Assembly (NCBI GenBank): GCA_029204225.1
Contig: CM055101.1
Coordinates: forward strand, 46,365,906-46,429,905
Direction: 5' to 3'
Origin: Diphasiastrum complanatum
Taxonomy: Eukaryota > Streptophyta > Lycopodiopsida > Lycopodiales > Lycopodiaceae
Length of the DNA stretch: 64,000 bases
Shown here one piece after another: positions 1-12,182 of this stretch. Under the pieces are notes generated by a model. That model made no database searches and was not told the DNA's origin. It saw only the letters and a program-made list of their open reading frames with translations. The position numbers were made by a program, and so were the translations under genes. How positions within the stretch are numbered: the first letter of the stretch is position 1; the number at the start of each line of letters is the position of its first letter.

Positions 1-598
1 TAATTCTCAAAGAGCTCTTTCATATCAATGTCATACTCAAAATAATCACCTCTTCTACCCCTAAGTTTCAACAAGAAAATCACAAAGCCATGAAAAAAAT
101 TGCCTGAATGTAATAAATACGAGTTGAAACAAAGGGCACATACAAGGATAACAATTATGAAAAGCTCGCTCTAGAGAGTCCAAATGGGCAAAAGAGTTTT
201 GCCTCGTAAATTGGTATGTGACAAATCTTTAACATCCTCAGTCATACAACACCATCTTGTCATATGCAATGAACTCTTTTGAGTCAAAAATATGCACTAA
301 TTTGGAGGGGGATATGGGTCCCTTGATTGATTCAAAGAAGCCTTTGCATTATCAACTATATGTCAATTTCCAAGTTAGTATGAAACACACATACAACCAA
401 GACTACGATCATTATGTTCGAGGACTATATATAGTAAAAGCTCTACAAAATGATAAAACTATACTAGGATTGTATCACATGCAATGAGCATAAAAGCGTG
501 ACTATTAATGAGGAAAGCCTTATAAGTGTTATGCAAATCAATGGTATGTGTTAGTGAAATTTCATATTTTGGTTCATGGCACACAATAGCACGCTTAC
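1..598. other. Left edge, no assignable gene
   Basis: No reliable exon is seen here. The minus strand should carry the third and later exons of the WD40 gene that starts at 2007, but no further WD repeat was recognised, so they probably lie beyond the left edge. At 1-60 the minus strand reads RRGDYFEYDIDMKELFEN after a possible AG acceptor, in a phase compatible with the end of the exon at 599. It is not WD40-like and may be chance or another exon. The longer open frames at 257-487 and 526-828 (plus) are not recognised; the second is antisense to a WD40 exon. Confidence 0.4.
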
Positions 599-2007
599 AT
601 TGTCTTGATGCATTGGAAAGAACGAGTATTCCAAAATTTTACTTTCTTGTCATCACCAGCTGTAGCAAGAAACTTTCCCTCTTTCTCAAACTTAAGAGCT
701 CGAATTACACCGCCATGACCAATATGCTTGATGTCATCCTTGGTAGTGATTGGTATATTGTTCCTGCCAAAAGCAAGCCAATCAAGAGGGATGACTTTCT
801 GAATTTTTTTATCACTTCTTGTTGTTAGTCACAAGACTAATCAAAACAGCTCTTACCAAATCTTGAATGTACAACTAGTATCTTCAAATATTGTGAAAAG
901 ATGGCGGCTGGCCAATACTAACTTGAACTTCAAGAAAGCTAAAAACGCAACACTAAGTACCAACAAAAGTAAAATAAATGAAAAAACTCCTATGTCCTTT
1001 TGAATATAACCTGTCAAACGCTCCCCTCCAATTCACAGTTCCCTATTGTTTCATAATATTGCAATCCAACATCTAAAATATATTGATTTATGTAACAAAA
1101 AATTACAAGCAGAGCATGTAAACGTTTTTCCAATTCTTGGCGCATTGTCGTGGATCCCAAACCACAAATGACTCATATCTAAGCTAATATAAGAAGTTTG
1201 AAATCCTTAGGTCAAGCTTGCAAACAAGAATAATAATCAAATTTCCTCATAACGATGCGGAATCAAGCCTTTACTACAACATTAAGCTACAATAAGTAGT
1301 TGATCACTGTGATGAATGGAATTTAAACAGAAAGTCTAAAGTCCACAGTACTATAGAGATGTTCAAAGTTGGGTTATTTTTCAGTTTAAAGTTATATTCT
1401 TACTTTTTGCTTGGAAATTTTGTTTTTAATTAGATAAAAACAACAAATAATTGCAAGATTTTGTAAACAGTATCATACATGGTCAAACATTTCATTTCAA
1501 CTTGATAAATTACTCTTCTAATAGCAATAGAATGTTATTAACATAAAATATGTTTCACCTTAGTTGTTATAATTGAGATTTATCGGGTAAAATATTGGCA
1601 AATGTGTGATCTTTAGTTATTTTAGGTTTTTAAATAAATATTTGAACATGGTTGGTCTTTTTAAAATCTCACACAAAGAGACGATAAACTAAGCTGTGTG
1701 TTCCCCAAGAGAGTAATTCACAATGCAAAAAAAGTAATGCAACGTTGACACAAACATAGTGCAGAATTGATTTTTTATGGTGCGAGAGAACAAACAACAA
1801 TGGCAAGAAGCAGACGATGTAAAAGAGCTGGAGGAAGATACAAGTGCTTTTAATTAGTACTTACTTGAGATCAAAGATACGCAGACCTGCACCAACTGCA
1901 ACCACAACACAATGAGCGTGTGGATGCAGCGCTATCAAAGCAGGGGCCATGGAGTTGCTGCTGCTGTGATGCTGGATCGCGCAATCGTCCTCGCGCTCCT
2001 CCTCCAT
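599..2007 (-). CDS. WD40-repeat protein, TRM82/WDR4-like, 5' part only
   Basis: Two exons can be built. Exon 1 (2007 down to 1865) starts at MEEEREDD and ends in IALHPHAHCVVVAVGAGLRI then FDL, followed by a GTAAGT donor. Exon 2 (817 down to 599) follows an AG acceptor, keeps the phase (split codon AA|A), and encodes a WD repeat with GGVIRALKFEKEGKFLATAG and DDKKVKFWNT before a GTAAGC donor. The N-terminal blade and the ATAGDDKKVKFW repeat resemble the non-catalytic WD40 subunit (TRM82 in yeast, WDR4 in animals) of the tRNA m7G46 methyltransferase, where it supports the catalytic partner TRM8/METTL1. That family assignment is an inference from short sequence; another WD40 family is possible. 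Intron 1 is about 1.05 kb. The remaining repeats must lie beyond position 1. Start choice: MEEE is the first ATG after which the frame is fully WD40-like; an upstream in-frame extension to 2289 looks like leader sequence. Confidence 0.6.
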
Positions 2008-2700
2008 GGCTGCAACTTCCAAATCTCCAAAGGGCTTGCAAGTGAAAATGAAATTTAACAAAGAGCCCATCCCATAAGCCCTAAGGAAATGGCCAATTCT
2101 AGGGGCTCCTAATTCTAGGGAGTGGTAGGAGGCCTTTCTACTAGGTGAGGTTAAACAGCCGAGTATGGCACATGGGTTCGACTCACTTGGGCTCAAGGGC
2201 CAGAGGACTAGGCCCTTGCATCGTGATATGATATTAGTGTTGAGATTTTTAGCCTCGTCTTGCAAATGGAGTATTGTGTGATATATCATAATTCACATAC
2301 AAAATACCATCCTTACTCCAACGCCTTGTAAGTATACCATGACGTTCTCGTTTTTCAATTTTTCCTGGACAGACCTTTTGCACAAGAAAAGGCCCTGCCA
2401 TGACGTGATATGTATTGGAGTTTTTGTTTGATTTTCTATGACAAAAATCGAACAAACTTCTCAGAGTGTAGACTCTTCCCATAGTTGCATGCATATGATC
2501 TTAAAGACAATCCATATCGCGTTCCAGAAATTAGGGTTAGGGTTCTTTGAAAGGCAAAACAAAAATTAACATGTTTTTTAGGGGGACTGTATAAAAGGGT
2601 CAAAGTATGCCACTTCATTAGTAGTAGATTGCTAAACAAGAGCTTATTAAAAGAAGTCCTTATGAAATCAGGAGCTATTGCAAGTAATTATCACTCTTAA
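2008..2700. other. Upstream flank of the WD40 gene
   Basis: This stretch should contain the promoter and 5' leader of the minus-strand WD40 gene. It is less AT-rich between 2090 and 2230 than its surroundings. Open frames at 2249-2494 and 2436-2639 (minus) match nothing known to me. No clear TATA box or other element could be placed with confidence. Confidence 0.35.
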
Positions 2701-4110
2701 TGCTAGTTGAGTCCCAAACTCATGGACGATGAGTGAGGATAAAGATGAACTAATAGACAACTCAATGGCCTACTTTACGAATAAATTGTCAATAAATAAC
2801 AAATCGTTGAAGAAACAAACTGTTTCTAGTGCCAAAGCCATGCTAGCTCTCTACACAGATTTTGACAGAAAAGACACAAGAAACGAAATTGTTCGTGAAC
2901 AATTTCGCGACACACGACACGAAATTGTTTCGCGACACAAAATCTTTCTTGCTCCATGAATGGCCAAGAAGATCAGCCAAGTACCATGGGGTACAAATCT
3001 TTGATCACATATCATGACATCAGCAGAAGTATTCTAGATCGTGGCTAATCTGCCACTCTTGTAATTCGCGATTAGTTGTAGATGTTTAATCTTTCTAATT
3101 TGTAAGTTACATGACACAACACAAAAAATTTTGCGAACTATATACTTTATGTTTGATGCATAATACTGTAAGCACAAGACAAGAAGTCAGAAGACAAAAA
3201 ATATAGAATACATGTCGTGCGAGACAATTTTGTAGAAGATTTGTAGATCCAGAAGTCCGCTAGTAAGCGAGACACGATTCGTGAGAGAACTGTATTTCTC
3301 TCACGTCAATGCACACGTGGATCTGTCATGCTGCTTGAAGAATCAAGAAAATCAATAGATAATACTGTAGTTGTTGTGCACATATTAATCTGTATGATTG
3401 TATGAATGTATTTTTGTCTGCTACTATTCGTGTGTCTGATTCGCTTGTTTATTCAATTCCGCACTTTGGTTTGATCTCGTTGAATGCTATATTAATCTGT
3501 TAAAGTTGATCAGCAGTGTCTGTCTACACTCTGAAGAATTGTAGGAATGATATAGCTGGCAGTGACCAGCGATATATGAATTCTTGACGAATTGATCTTG
3601 TTCGCGAATTCTTTCGCTTGGTGTTTCACTTCGCGATTGCTTGGCTATAAGGGTAAATCAATTTCAGAGCTCACTTAAGTTTCCTTTCGTTTCATTTCAT
3701 TTCGTCTTGTTTCATTTCATTTCGTCTCGTCTCGTTACAGAGCCTGATTGATCTTGTCGCAAACTCTTTCTCTTTGTTTCAATGTCAGAGCTTGTTTAAG
3801 TTTCGCTTCGTTTCGTTTTTGTCTACATTTTGCCTCGTTTCGTTTCGTTGTGTTACAGAGCCTGATTGATCCAACACTAATTATTCTCGAACATAAATAA
3901 TTCGAGATTCGTGAAACTGTTCGTGAATCGTTCGATATTTTATCAGTTTGTCACCAGAGTTCTAGCTGAAATTTGCATTTTCTGAGTGCATTTTTTCGCA
4001 TCAATCGTGCATGATAAATGAGCTAATTTTTATTTTTTTCTAGAACTTGGATGTAACAAGTGGTTGAGATTCAATCATACACATCTTGTTAACAATCCTT
4101 GATTTCACCT
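2701..4110. repeat. Region rich in TTCGCGAA-type words, probable LTR remnant
   Basis: Clusters of the self-complementary word TTCGCGAA and variants (TTCGTGAA, CGAAATTGTTCG) occur at about 2886-2945, 3230-3300 and 3598-3645, and simple TTTCGTTTC repeats at 3680-3850. The phrase acagagcctgattgat occurs twice (about 3737 and 3856). The text around 3430-3470 (attcaattccgcac) resembles the end of copia LTRs elsewhere in the window, as does the word-array style of the LTR at 40,630-41,340. No protein-coding segment was found. Confidence 0.45.
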
Positions 4111-5439
4111 CCCAAAACCATTCTATGAAGGCCTATAGACTTATGCTCCAAGGACCAATTGACCTCATTTAGTTGGATAGAGTATGCTTGTATTGTTGAT
4201 TGTTTTCACTCCAACGTATTTTTGGTTTACAATGTATCTTTGTCTATAATTGCTAGATCAATATAAATTTGTGCAATGTTATTTTGCCTCTTTTAGTTTG
4301 TCCAATATGTTGTTCTTCTGATGCATTGGTTGGTCATTTCTAAGTTCATATAACAATAATTAAACTACAAACAAAATTCAATCATTATTCTTGTTACCAC
4401 AATGTGTGTGTGTGTGTGTGTGTGCGCGCGCGCGCGTGTGCGTGCATGCGTGCGTGTTGTTTGAACCTAATAAAACTAAACAAAATATAAATAACTCGCA
4501 ACAAGTCATTACAAAATAAATCTCAGTAAGTAATGACACTGTTTGGTTCATTCTTTGAACTTAACCCAACAACCAACATGTTGAGGATAATATGTTCACA
4601 TGCGTCCATCCACAATAATGACCATGTTATGATAGAGAAATTATATTGGAAACTACAAGTCTTTTCACATACTCTCAGTTGTTATCCTTGTCACAACAAG
4701 TAGTTATTGTAAAGCTAGGAGTTTATTTAAAAGATATCATAATTCTACACATTGATAACAAATTATGTTATTAAGTCATTCAACACTCTTTAATTTTGTT
4801 TTGTTTTTTCAAAAGAAAAAATATCCCCATACAAAAATATACACAGGCGACATGCATGAAGTTTAATGTGCGCCAAGTAAAAAATTAAAAATAAATAAAT
4901 ATTGCCAAATATCCATTGACCTTAAGGAGTTTTAATTATCCCCTCTCAAGTCTTTTAAATAATTTATGTAGATAAGTCTTATGTTTAAAGACAGTATGTT
5001 CTTTGTACAGTATATAGTAGTGCAACAAAACATCGACAAATTTAAAATATTCAATGAAGAAGTTAGTGGAAAGTATGTAAAACCATCTCTCTTTCTTATA
5101 AAATTCCAATCGAATGTTTAAAAGTGCCAGAAATATGGATGATATGATAATCAATTATCAAAGAGCTAACAGAGCGATGAGACGGGTGTCATGTTCTATC
5201 TTATATATACACCATAGTTTAGACTCCCTAGTAATTTTGTGCAAAAATTTAAAAACATTGGTAGCTTTTCTAGTTTGTTGATAGAAGATCGATTTAACTT
5301 GTTGTCGCAGCAGAATAAGCTATCTCACTCTTTCCTCAAGCATGACTATGCCTATAAGTCTCAAACAGAACATTAGTGATAGAAATCACATTCGATCTGA
5401 TTACATAGCCAAACATTAAGCATCAAAACATCATAAAGA
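4111..5439. other. AT-rich DNA without recognisable gene
   Basis: Apart from the dinucleotide tract at 4403-4456, nothing with protein or RNA-gene character was recognised. The open frame at 4936-5154 (minus) has the residue bias of random AT-rich DNA. Confidence 0.5.
4403..4456. repeat. (TG)n(CG)n(TG)n microsatellite
   Basis: An uninterrupted alternating purine-pyrimidine run: about eleven TG, then about six CG, then TG and TGCG units. Such a run with a CG core is the classical Z-DNA-prone configuration. Confidence 0.9.
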
Positions 5440-6112
5440 TAATTTGTCGTGAACAACTATACAAATTATTAGTCGCGAATTATTCGCGAAAAGCTAGACT
5501 GATAGTCGGTCGCGAATTAGTCGCGAAAAGCAAGACTAAATATTAGTCTCGAATAGCTAGACTAATAATAATTCGTGAAGAGCAGACAACCAGATTAAGT
5601 AATTAGAAATCCAGACAGAACGTAGAAAAACATTGCAATATTGACACAAATCTAAACGCAGAACAAACAGAGTTGTAGTCAGATTGAGTATAACGAAATA
5701 TACAGGTCAATAATGTAGGTGAGCACAAAACAATAGCGGATGTAACCGTGTGCTTCACAAAGCTAATCACACAATCTGTAAAGGTGATGAACCTATTATT
5801 GACAATACATCTGGAAGAAAAGAATCAATGCATGAAAGCATCTACGATGCTATCTCTGATTATGAGTGATGTTTCCTTCTCTCTCTTCTATTCTGATGTC
5901 ATTCTGATACATTATCTCTGTTCACTTGAATACGTAGTCGTTGTCAAATCTGATTGCACAGTGCATGGGATGTGCGTGAGAAGGCCGTGACGTCAGCCTT
6001 CACTAAAATCAATGTTGATGAAAATGCGAAAAACGCGACACTCTGACAAATCCCTTAAAAATTGATTTACAAGTGCGACAACACAAGTAAAATACAGCAG
6101 CATGAATGGAGG
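5440..6112. repeat. TCGCGAATTA/TTCGCGAA word array and non-coding flank
   Basis: Between 5460 and 5585 the words TCGCGAATTA, TTCGCGAAAAGC and AGACTAATAnT recur several times with a period near 35-40 bases (for example gtcgcgaattattcgcgaaa and gtcgcgaattagtcgcgaaa). The remainder up to 6112 is non-coding and may be one LTR of a lost element in minus orientation. No PBS was found. Confidence 0.5.
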
Positions 6113-6840
6113 TAGATTAAAAGTGAATGGATGTTAGCAATTGTGCATGCCCTCAAAAATGGCGACACTATTTATATGGTTCTAAATTTTTGATTAAAAG
6201 TGACCATCATAGTTTGAAATATTTCTTAAGCCAAAAGCGAATGAATGATAAGCAAAAGAAATGGTTGTCACAGGTTCAATCTTATAATTTTAACATTGAA
6301 TATTCTAAAGGAAAGGACAATGTAGTTGCAGATGCGCTATCAAGAATATGGTATTTACAGATGAATGCATCTTCAGAATCTATAGAGGAATATGCGGCAT
6401 ACTTGGCGTAACATCAAAATGAAATTTTGGATCATCCTTTAACAGAAGAGGACATAATGTTGTGGTCAAATTTGAGATTTGGCACAGTTTTCGCAATAAC
6501 TGCATTAAGTGTAGATTGGATAAAAGACATTCAAGCAGAGTACATGGAGGATCCAGATTTAAAGGAGATTTGGGAGGAATTGCAAGAATCTAATTCAATT
6601 GTTCATCCTCGTTATAAGAAGCAAGGACAAATATTGTTGTATGACAATTTTAGAGTTGTGCTTGCTCCTAAATCCAAGCTCATTTCGCAAGTATCATATG
6701 AGCTACACTCATCTCCAAGTGTTGGGCATAGTGGAATGTTGAAGACATATCAAACCATCCGGAAGCTATTCAAATGGATTGGTATAAGAAAGCAATCTAT
6801 ACGTATTTGTAGGAATGTATTCCTTGTCACATCCCCCCCC
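6113..6840 (+). mobile_element. Ty3/gypsy pol fragment (RNase H end and integrase zinc-binding region)
   Basis: The translation shows the C-terminal RNase H of a plant Ty3/gypsy element: MLAIVHALK, KWRHYLYGSKF, SDHHSLKYF, then KKWLSQVQSYNF and KGKDNVVADALSR. A linker follows, then the integrase HHCC start (ELHSSPSVGHSG, TYQTIRKLFKWIGIRK). The frame is broken: one A is missing in the A-run near 6158 between HALK and WRHY, a TAA stop lies at 6409-6411, and the sequence degrades just where the two zinc-binding cysteines should be (ICRNVFL). RT, the integrase core and LTRs are missing. It is a dead fragment. The upstream border is near 6113, the downstream border near 6840. Confidence 0.85.
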
Positions 6841-8632
6841 ACCTTCCCTCCTCTATATCTAAGTTTCTTGCTAACGTTTTTTCCATGAAATTGTGTTTTT
6901 TTTTTGTAAATAAATGTCATACAACAGAACAACTAAATAACTTAACAATAGCAAATTTGAAATACCTCAGAGAGTTCGTTAATCGTAGAGGCTTAGATGT
7001 CTGCTTGTTATTATCGGTTAGTCATTGATCATCCTCCTATATAAACACTTGATTCGCTGCAGAATCAAGGTATTGGTCGCAATTCAGCAACTGGAATGGC
7101 AACATGTAATTTCGCAGGTGGAATATCCTTCCGCAAGGAGTCTTTTTCCCACGCAATTTGTGGTGCCTATCGCACATTTACAGAATGACAGAGGGTGGAT
7201 AGTCATTGGACTGAAGGCTCTTGCAAAAATAAGGTGAACACAAGAGAGAACTAACATTGAACTATAGACTCATAAAAAGGTTTCATTCTTTGGTTGACTA
7301 TTGTTGATTATTGTAGATATGGTGTACTCACTACATACTGGCCGTTTCCATTAAGAGCAATCAATTTTCCGTCAATTGGGCGGCGCATTTACAAAAATCC
7401 AAACTTTTACGTCAATTGGGCTAGCGAACTTTTTTGGGCGGCCGTGGCACCGGCGCCACGACACTCTCTCATGGCGCCATGGCTGCTAATATTTTCGAAT
7501 GCAATTGTGTGTCAGGCTGGCGAGATCTTGAAGGCTCTCTGAAGGCGTGCACAGAGAGGTCTTGAAAGACACGCATTCTGATGTCAGAACACGCAGGTCC
7601 GTTTGACGAATATACGCATTCTGATCACGCAGGTTATTCTGAAGCTTCATGGCCAGCTAGGATCAGATTCTACCCCGCGAGGATAGCTTGCACATCTGGT
7701 GAGCATTGGTGAGCGTCCTTCTAATCAACCTGCATGTGTTTGATTTTGATTCCCCCTTTTCATTTTGGTTTCTTGAGGATCAGAATAAGCAATCTAGCGT
7801 TTGGTATTTGTGAATGCTGACAAAAAATTATTAGATGATTTGTATCTAACTTCAGAAGCAATCTAGCGGTTAGTATGTATGAATGCTGACAAGAAATAAT
7901 CCCTCGCAGCAGCGAAAATGGGCGCTGCAACTTTTTTTTTTAGCTTGAATATATCTTTTTCGTACTCGCACATATATTTTCACGTTCTTCTCCTCTTGCG
8001 CTGCAATGCTTCCTCCAGGTAGCCCAGCTTGAAGGCAGGGTTTAAACCTCTCATTCCACCTCCATCAATTGACAGAATGCATTCCCACTCTGGTTGCTCT
8101 CTCCATTAACCTGCTGTGGAATCTGGGCTGTGCTTGCATAAACACCGTTTAACTTCTCCATCTGACTTAAAGTACAATTTTGCAAATCTGATAATAAAAA
8201 AATTCAGTCTTACAACCTTTCCTTGCAAACTGTAATAATAAAAAAGAAACACCTTGTGTTGTCCTCCACAAACTCACACTGTCTGTATGGAGCAAAGTGA
8301 TCCTCCAGAATGGGCCTGATGCAAAAGTGATATCCAGGCAAAACATATTGAGAACACTCTCTCTTTTTATAATGACATAGGTCGATCGAGCAATGATCCA
8401 CATTTCCACCATGTGATGGCTGAGATTTAGCCAAGGCAGACACGGAAGACCGTAATTGAAATGCTAAAGAATGCTCATGGTGAGATATAAGTAGTCCTGA
8501 TTTGGTTAGCAACATTCAGATCTTGTTCATATGAAACCACGCTTTAACTTTAAGTAATGGATTTTTGGTGACTAGTCTGCTCATTTCTGAACAGATTAAA
8601 AAGCAAAATATTCACCTGTTTTTTTAAAAAAA
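6841..8632. other. Non-coding DNA, no gene recognised
   Basis: Short local duplications are the only structure seen: gtcaattgggc at 7371 and again near 7413, acgcattctgat/acgcaggt at 7571-7640, and the ~42-bp repeat listed at 7787-7898. A GC-richer patch lies at 7425-7550. Open frames here (7025-7237, 7294-7542, 8167-8515) have no recognisable family features. Confidence 0.45.
7787..7898. repeat. Imperfect direct repeat, ~42 bp, two copies
   Basis: agcaatctagcgtttggtat at about 7787 recurs as agcaatctagcggttagtat at about 7857, both followed by gtgaatgctgacaa or atgaatgctgacaa. The copies are about 70 bases apart and roughly 85 percent identical by eye. Confidence 0.75.
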
Positions 8633-8633
8633 A

Positions 8634-8741
8634 ATTAGTGCAAATTTTGCCTGCGTCTGCCACGTGGGAGCATCGGATTGGTCTCAAATTTTTTTAGTGC
8701 TGATTTTGCTTGCACCTGCCACGTGGCAGCTAAGGATTGGT
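8634..8741. repeat. Tandem duplication with two G-boxes
   Basis: A segment of about 50 bases (tttagtgcnnattttgc, then ctgccacgtgg, then ggattggt) is present twice, at 8634-8682 and 8693-8741. Each copy holds CACGTG (8661-8666 and 8720-8725), the G-box core bound by plant bZIP and bHLH factors. No gene starts close enough for a firm link. Confidence 0.7.
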
Positions 8742-8756
8742 TTAAAAAGGGTCCAA

Positions 8757-8826
8757 ACATCCATTACGCAATGGAAGGGGCCGGGTAGAGGCCATTCTGC
8801 CCGACTCCTTCCATAATACGTTCTGG
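8757..8826. repeat. Short foldback-like element related to 29,094-29,310
   Basis: It begins ccattacgcaatggaagg and ends ccttccataata, so its ends are partly inverted. The same two end motifs, in the opposite orientation, bound the longer copy at 29,094-29,310. GGGGCCGGG follows the left end, as in the related copy. It is presumably a small non-autonomous element. Confidence 0.55.
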
Positions 8827-11786
8827 TTTTCCTAGAAATAGTCTTTGCTTTTGGATGGAGGACTCTCATAGTTTCTTCCAACGTTGGAGTATCAGAATAA
8901 GAGTGCTGTTGGCTATTCTTCGTGAGTTTCTGGCATGCACCATTGATATTCTCATTCTTCTTATTCATGTTAAACCTTCTTTTCTTCTTTGAATCCGTTG
9001 GGTCAACAAGCACTGAACTACATAACAAAGAGGGCTCTTCCGGTTTTCTACCTAGTATCTGCCTCTGCGTGTGGAGACCTTGAGGATATTATTCACAAGC
9101 CTGGTAAAACATCATCACAAGTGGCTCATTCAGTAAATAAATGTTCTTTTTTTCAAGTGTTGGTGTCAAGCATAACACAGGTTGTGACTTCAAAAATTTA
9201 GTAAACGTAGCCAGTAAAGAAAAGCAGCAACTAAATCATAGAAAGTATGTTCATTGGAATGGAACTTGTGGATTAAATCTGGGAACATATGCCAAACCAA
9301 TTTTCCTCTAATAATTCAACGTTTGAGAAAATGTAAAAGTTCATCATGAGTATTAACAGATCAACACGCCATGTTCAAACATTGGTTTGTTGATGATTCA
9401 ACAGAAAGGCTGCAGAAGACTTTTATAAAGGTATCTAGAAATATTGCAACATGGCAATGTGAAATAAAGGTCAAGGCCAACAAATTTCTCCATGCATATG
9501 ACAAAAACCAAATGCAAGCCATTAAGAAGTTTTAACAAGCATAATCAAGTAGCTAATCGATTCCGCCTAGTACTTGGTATCCTCATTTTATGTTACTTAT
9601 AACTTTTACATATTATGGAAGGAACAGCTAGATGACATTATGGTCCCATAAGGAATCTTTAAAGCTATCTTTGATGGAAAATCTTGAGCTTCAGTGTATA
9701 TCTCTCCAAAGAACTTGAAGTGTTTATGTCAAAGGGGCACAATCTTGGCAGATACTTTGGGGCTAATAAACAACAAAACGCTATAGCAAAACGACTAAGA
9801 AAGAAGCGCAACTAAATTGGATTGTGCTTCCGATTGTGTACTGTACACAATGTGAACTCGTTATTGAGACATAGTGGACTGGAGTAGGACCCAATTGCAC
9901 CAGAAGCAAATCAAGCTGTCCATATAGAAATCAAGTTTGTCTATATTGATATTAGAAAGGTATTGTAAAAAACTATTCCGAATAAAATATGTGATCCACT
10001 AAGATCGAATGCAAGTTAATTGCCAATTTTCAGATCTCGGAAAATGAGTTTTCATCGAAAGTCGACATTTGGAAGATGCATAATGCAAATTTGCATGCCA
10101 TAAAATTGGAGTACTAATTTGTTGTTTTTGTCAAAGAGGAATTTAATTTTGTACCCTTGTAGCACATGGTATGCAAGCATGTATGTGAAAGATAGTGGAC
10201 GAGTGTTAGTCATGTAGTAGCAAACACACATCGCCACACTCACACTTGCAAACATAGAATTAGTAGTAGCTAGTTTCTATTCGTGAGAGAGAATACCTCT
10301 CTTGCGCCGATGCGCTGATCTGGGAAACAGGTAGTGCTCAAAGAATCATAGATGTATACTTGATTTGATAATATAGACAAATAACAGTCTTTTGCTCAAT
10401 GTATGCAATCTCTGAATGTTGTGATGCTTGCTTAATTCATAAGTAGATATACTTCCGCTGTCATTAGACATTATCTACTGTTCAATTGGCATCTAATTAG
10501 TAGTAGCTATCTGTCGTTCGGAGGTTGTCTGATCACGGAATGAAGCAATAGCTTCCCTGGATAAAGAGAGGAAAAAATCTCATCCTAGATGGCATAAAAT
10601 GGGTGAGATGTAAAAGAGAAGTGAGAGAGCATATGAAGTGAAAATTCTATACGTCATTATGCATTTGAAGTAAATTCTAATAAGACAGTCTTTGCATGCG
10701 TGTGTGCCATGTACTGCATGTAATTAACCCATGAGCTTAATAACTACAATGCTAAATATAGCTATGGAGCTAAATTAGATTAGAATTAATCAATAGCATA
10801 GTTACGAAGATGACTTGAGCAATCACACTGTATTTGTAAATAGTGAGGCTGTCATAATGGTTGTAAGGCCGAACTTAGCTAAATAAGGTCCCAAACTTAT
10901 ATTAGTGGAACAAATGACCACTATAAATAGTTGAGGCTATGCTTAATTTGGAGGCTGAGGCATAATTTATTGAATGATCAGACGGATCTTACCTTTCTTT
11001 ACCATATTCGGTGAAGGTTTCTCTATTTTGTCTAGATTCTCAATTTTTGACTAGTTTTTTGATTTCATGCTTTTAACGTGCTAATTTGATGTTTAAGAAT
11101 GGGTATTAGATGTTTGAATGCTAAGATTGGCGCATGACAATGCATGTGGTATTCTTGTTTTGGAGCTTAAGGAATGCAGTCCATGCTTTCGTTTTCAAAA
11201 CTTATATATATATTTTTTTACTTTGTGCAGTCCTATGCATGAGTGGGTTTTAATCTAGATTATAATGGTTTGTATTCATGTCATCTTCCAATCTTTAAAG
11301 ACTGCCAACCCCAAGTGATCAAGCCCTTGATAGGATTATCTCACGTGGTTACTTAGACCATTTCTTTCATGATGTTATCATCACTAGGGATCAATATTTT
11401 CTCATAGTCATGAGGACCATTTTTTGCACATAGGGAGTAAGACGGCGAAGTGACTAGTTTCAAATTGTTATTCTTAACACTTCTTCTTTTCTTCGGTACT
11501 ATTGTAGTACATGCACATCACTTATCATAGTTATGTCTTAATCTTTAAATTACATGCTAAAGCCAAGAGGGAGTATATCTATATTCTATAATTTATAGAC
11601 TTGTAAAAGAAATTTGTTAAGTCATAAGTGAAGCCCAAAAAAGGAGCATCTTTAATTATGTAAAGTTGTGGCTTACAAGATTACACTTTGCAACATTTTT
11701 AGCATAAATATGAGAAAAAAGCATAACTAGATGCATAACCCGACATTTGCTGTGTTAGCAATATTTGTAGGCGTTGATTATTTGAA
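8827..11786. other. Non-coding DNA, no gene recognised
   Basis: About 3 kb without a recognisable protein domain, tRNA or transposon protein on either strand. Short open frames at 8684-9028 (minus), 8989-9201 (plus) and 10,052-10,255 (minus) show no family features. Base composition is uniformly AT-rich. Confidence 0.45.
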
Positions 11787-12182
11787 ACCAAAATTCTCAC
11801 ATACAATGACCCAACAATTATCACAAACAACAAACATCTAACCACACTTGGTTATTCAATCCAAAATTTTCACGTACGTTGACTTGATGAGTATCACAAA
11901 TGTCGAATAGCCGACCATGCTCTACAAAGCAAAAACCAAAATCTTCACATACCATGACCTACTGAGTTCCACAAACATCCATTATGCAACCACATTTGGA
12001 TAAGGAAACCAAAAGTTTTGCATACATCGATCCAAATAGCCGACCACACTCAGTTACGTAAAACCAAAATCCTCACATTCCTTGATTTGACCAATAATAC
12101 AAAAAACTAAATACCCAATCACACTCGATAATTTAATACCAAAATTCTCACATACCCAAACTCGATACATTAAAATATCCCA
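11787..12182. repeat. Degenerate minisatellite, ~74-bp unit, about 5.5 copies
   Basis: Units begin ACCAAAATTCTCACATAC and contain TGACC, ATCACAAA and CCGACCACACTC. Unit starts are at about 11,787, 11,860, 11,935, 12,008, 12,063 and 12,138. Spacings are 73, 75, 73, 55 and 75 bases; the fourth unit carries a ~20-base deletion. Copies differ by many substitutions, so the array is old. It encodes nothing recognisable. Confidence 0.8.
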
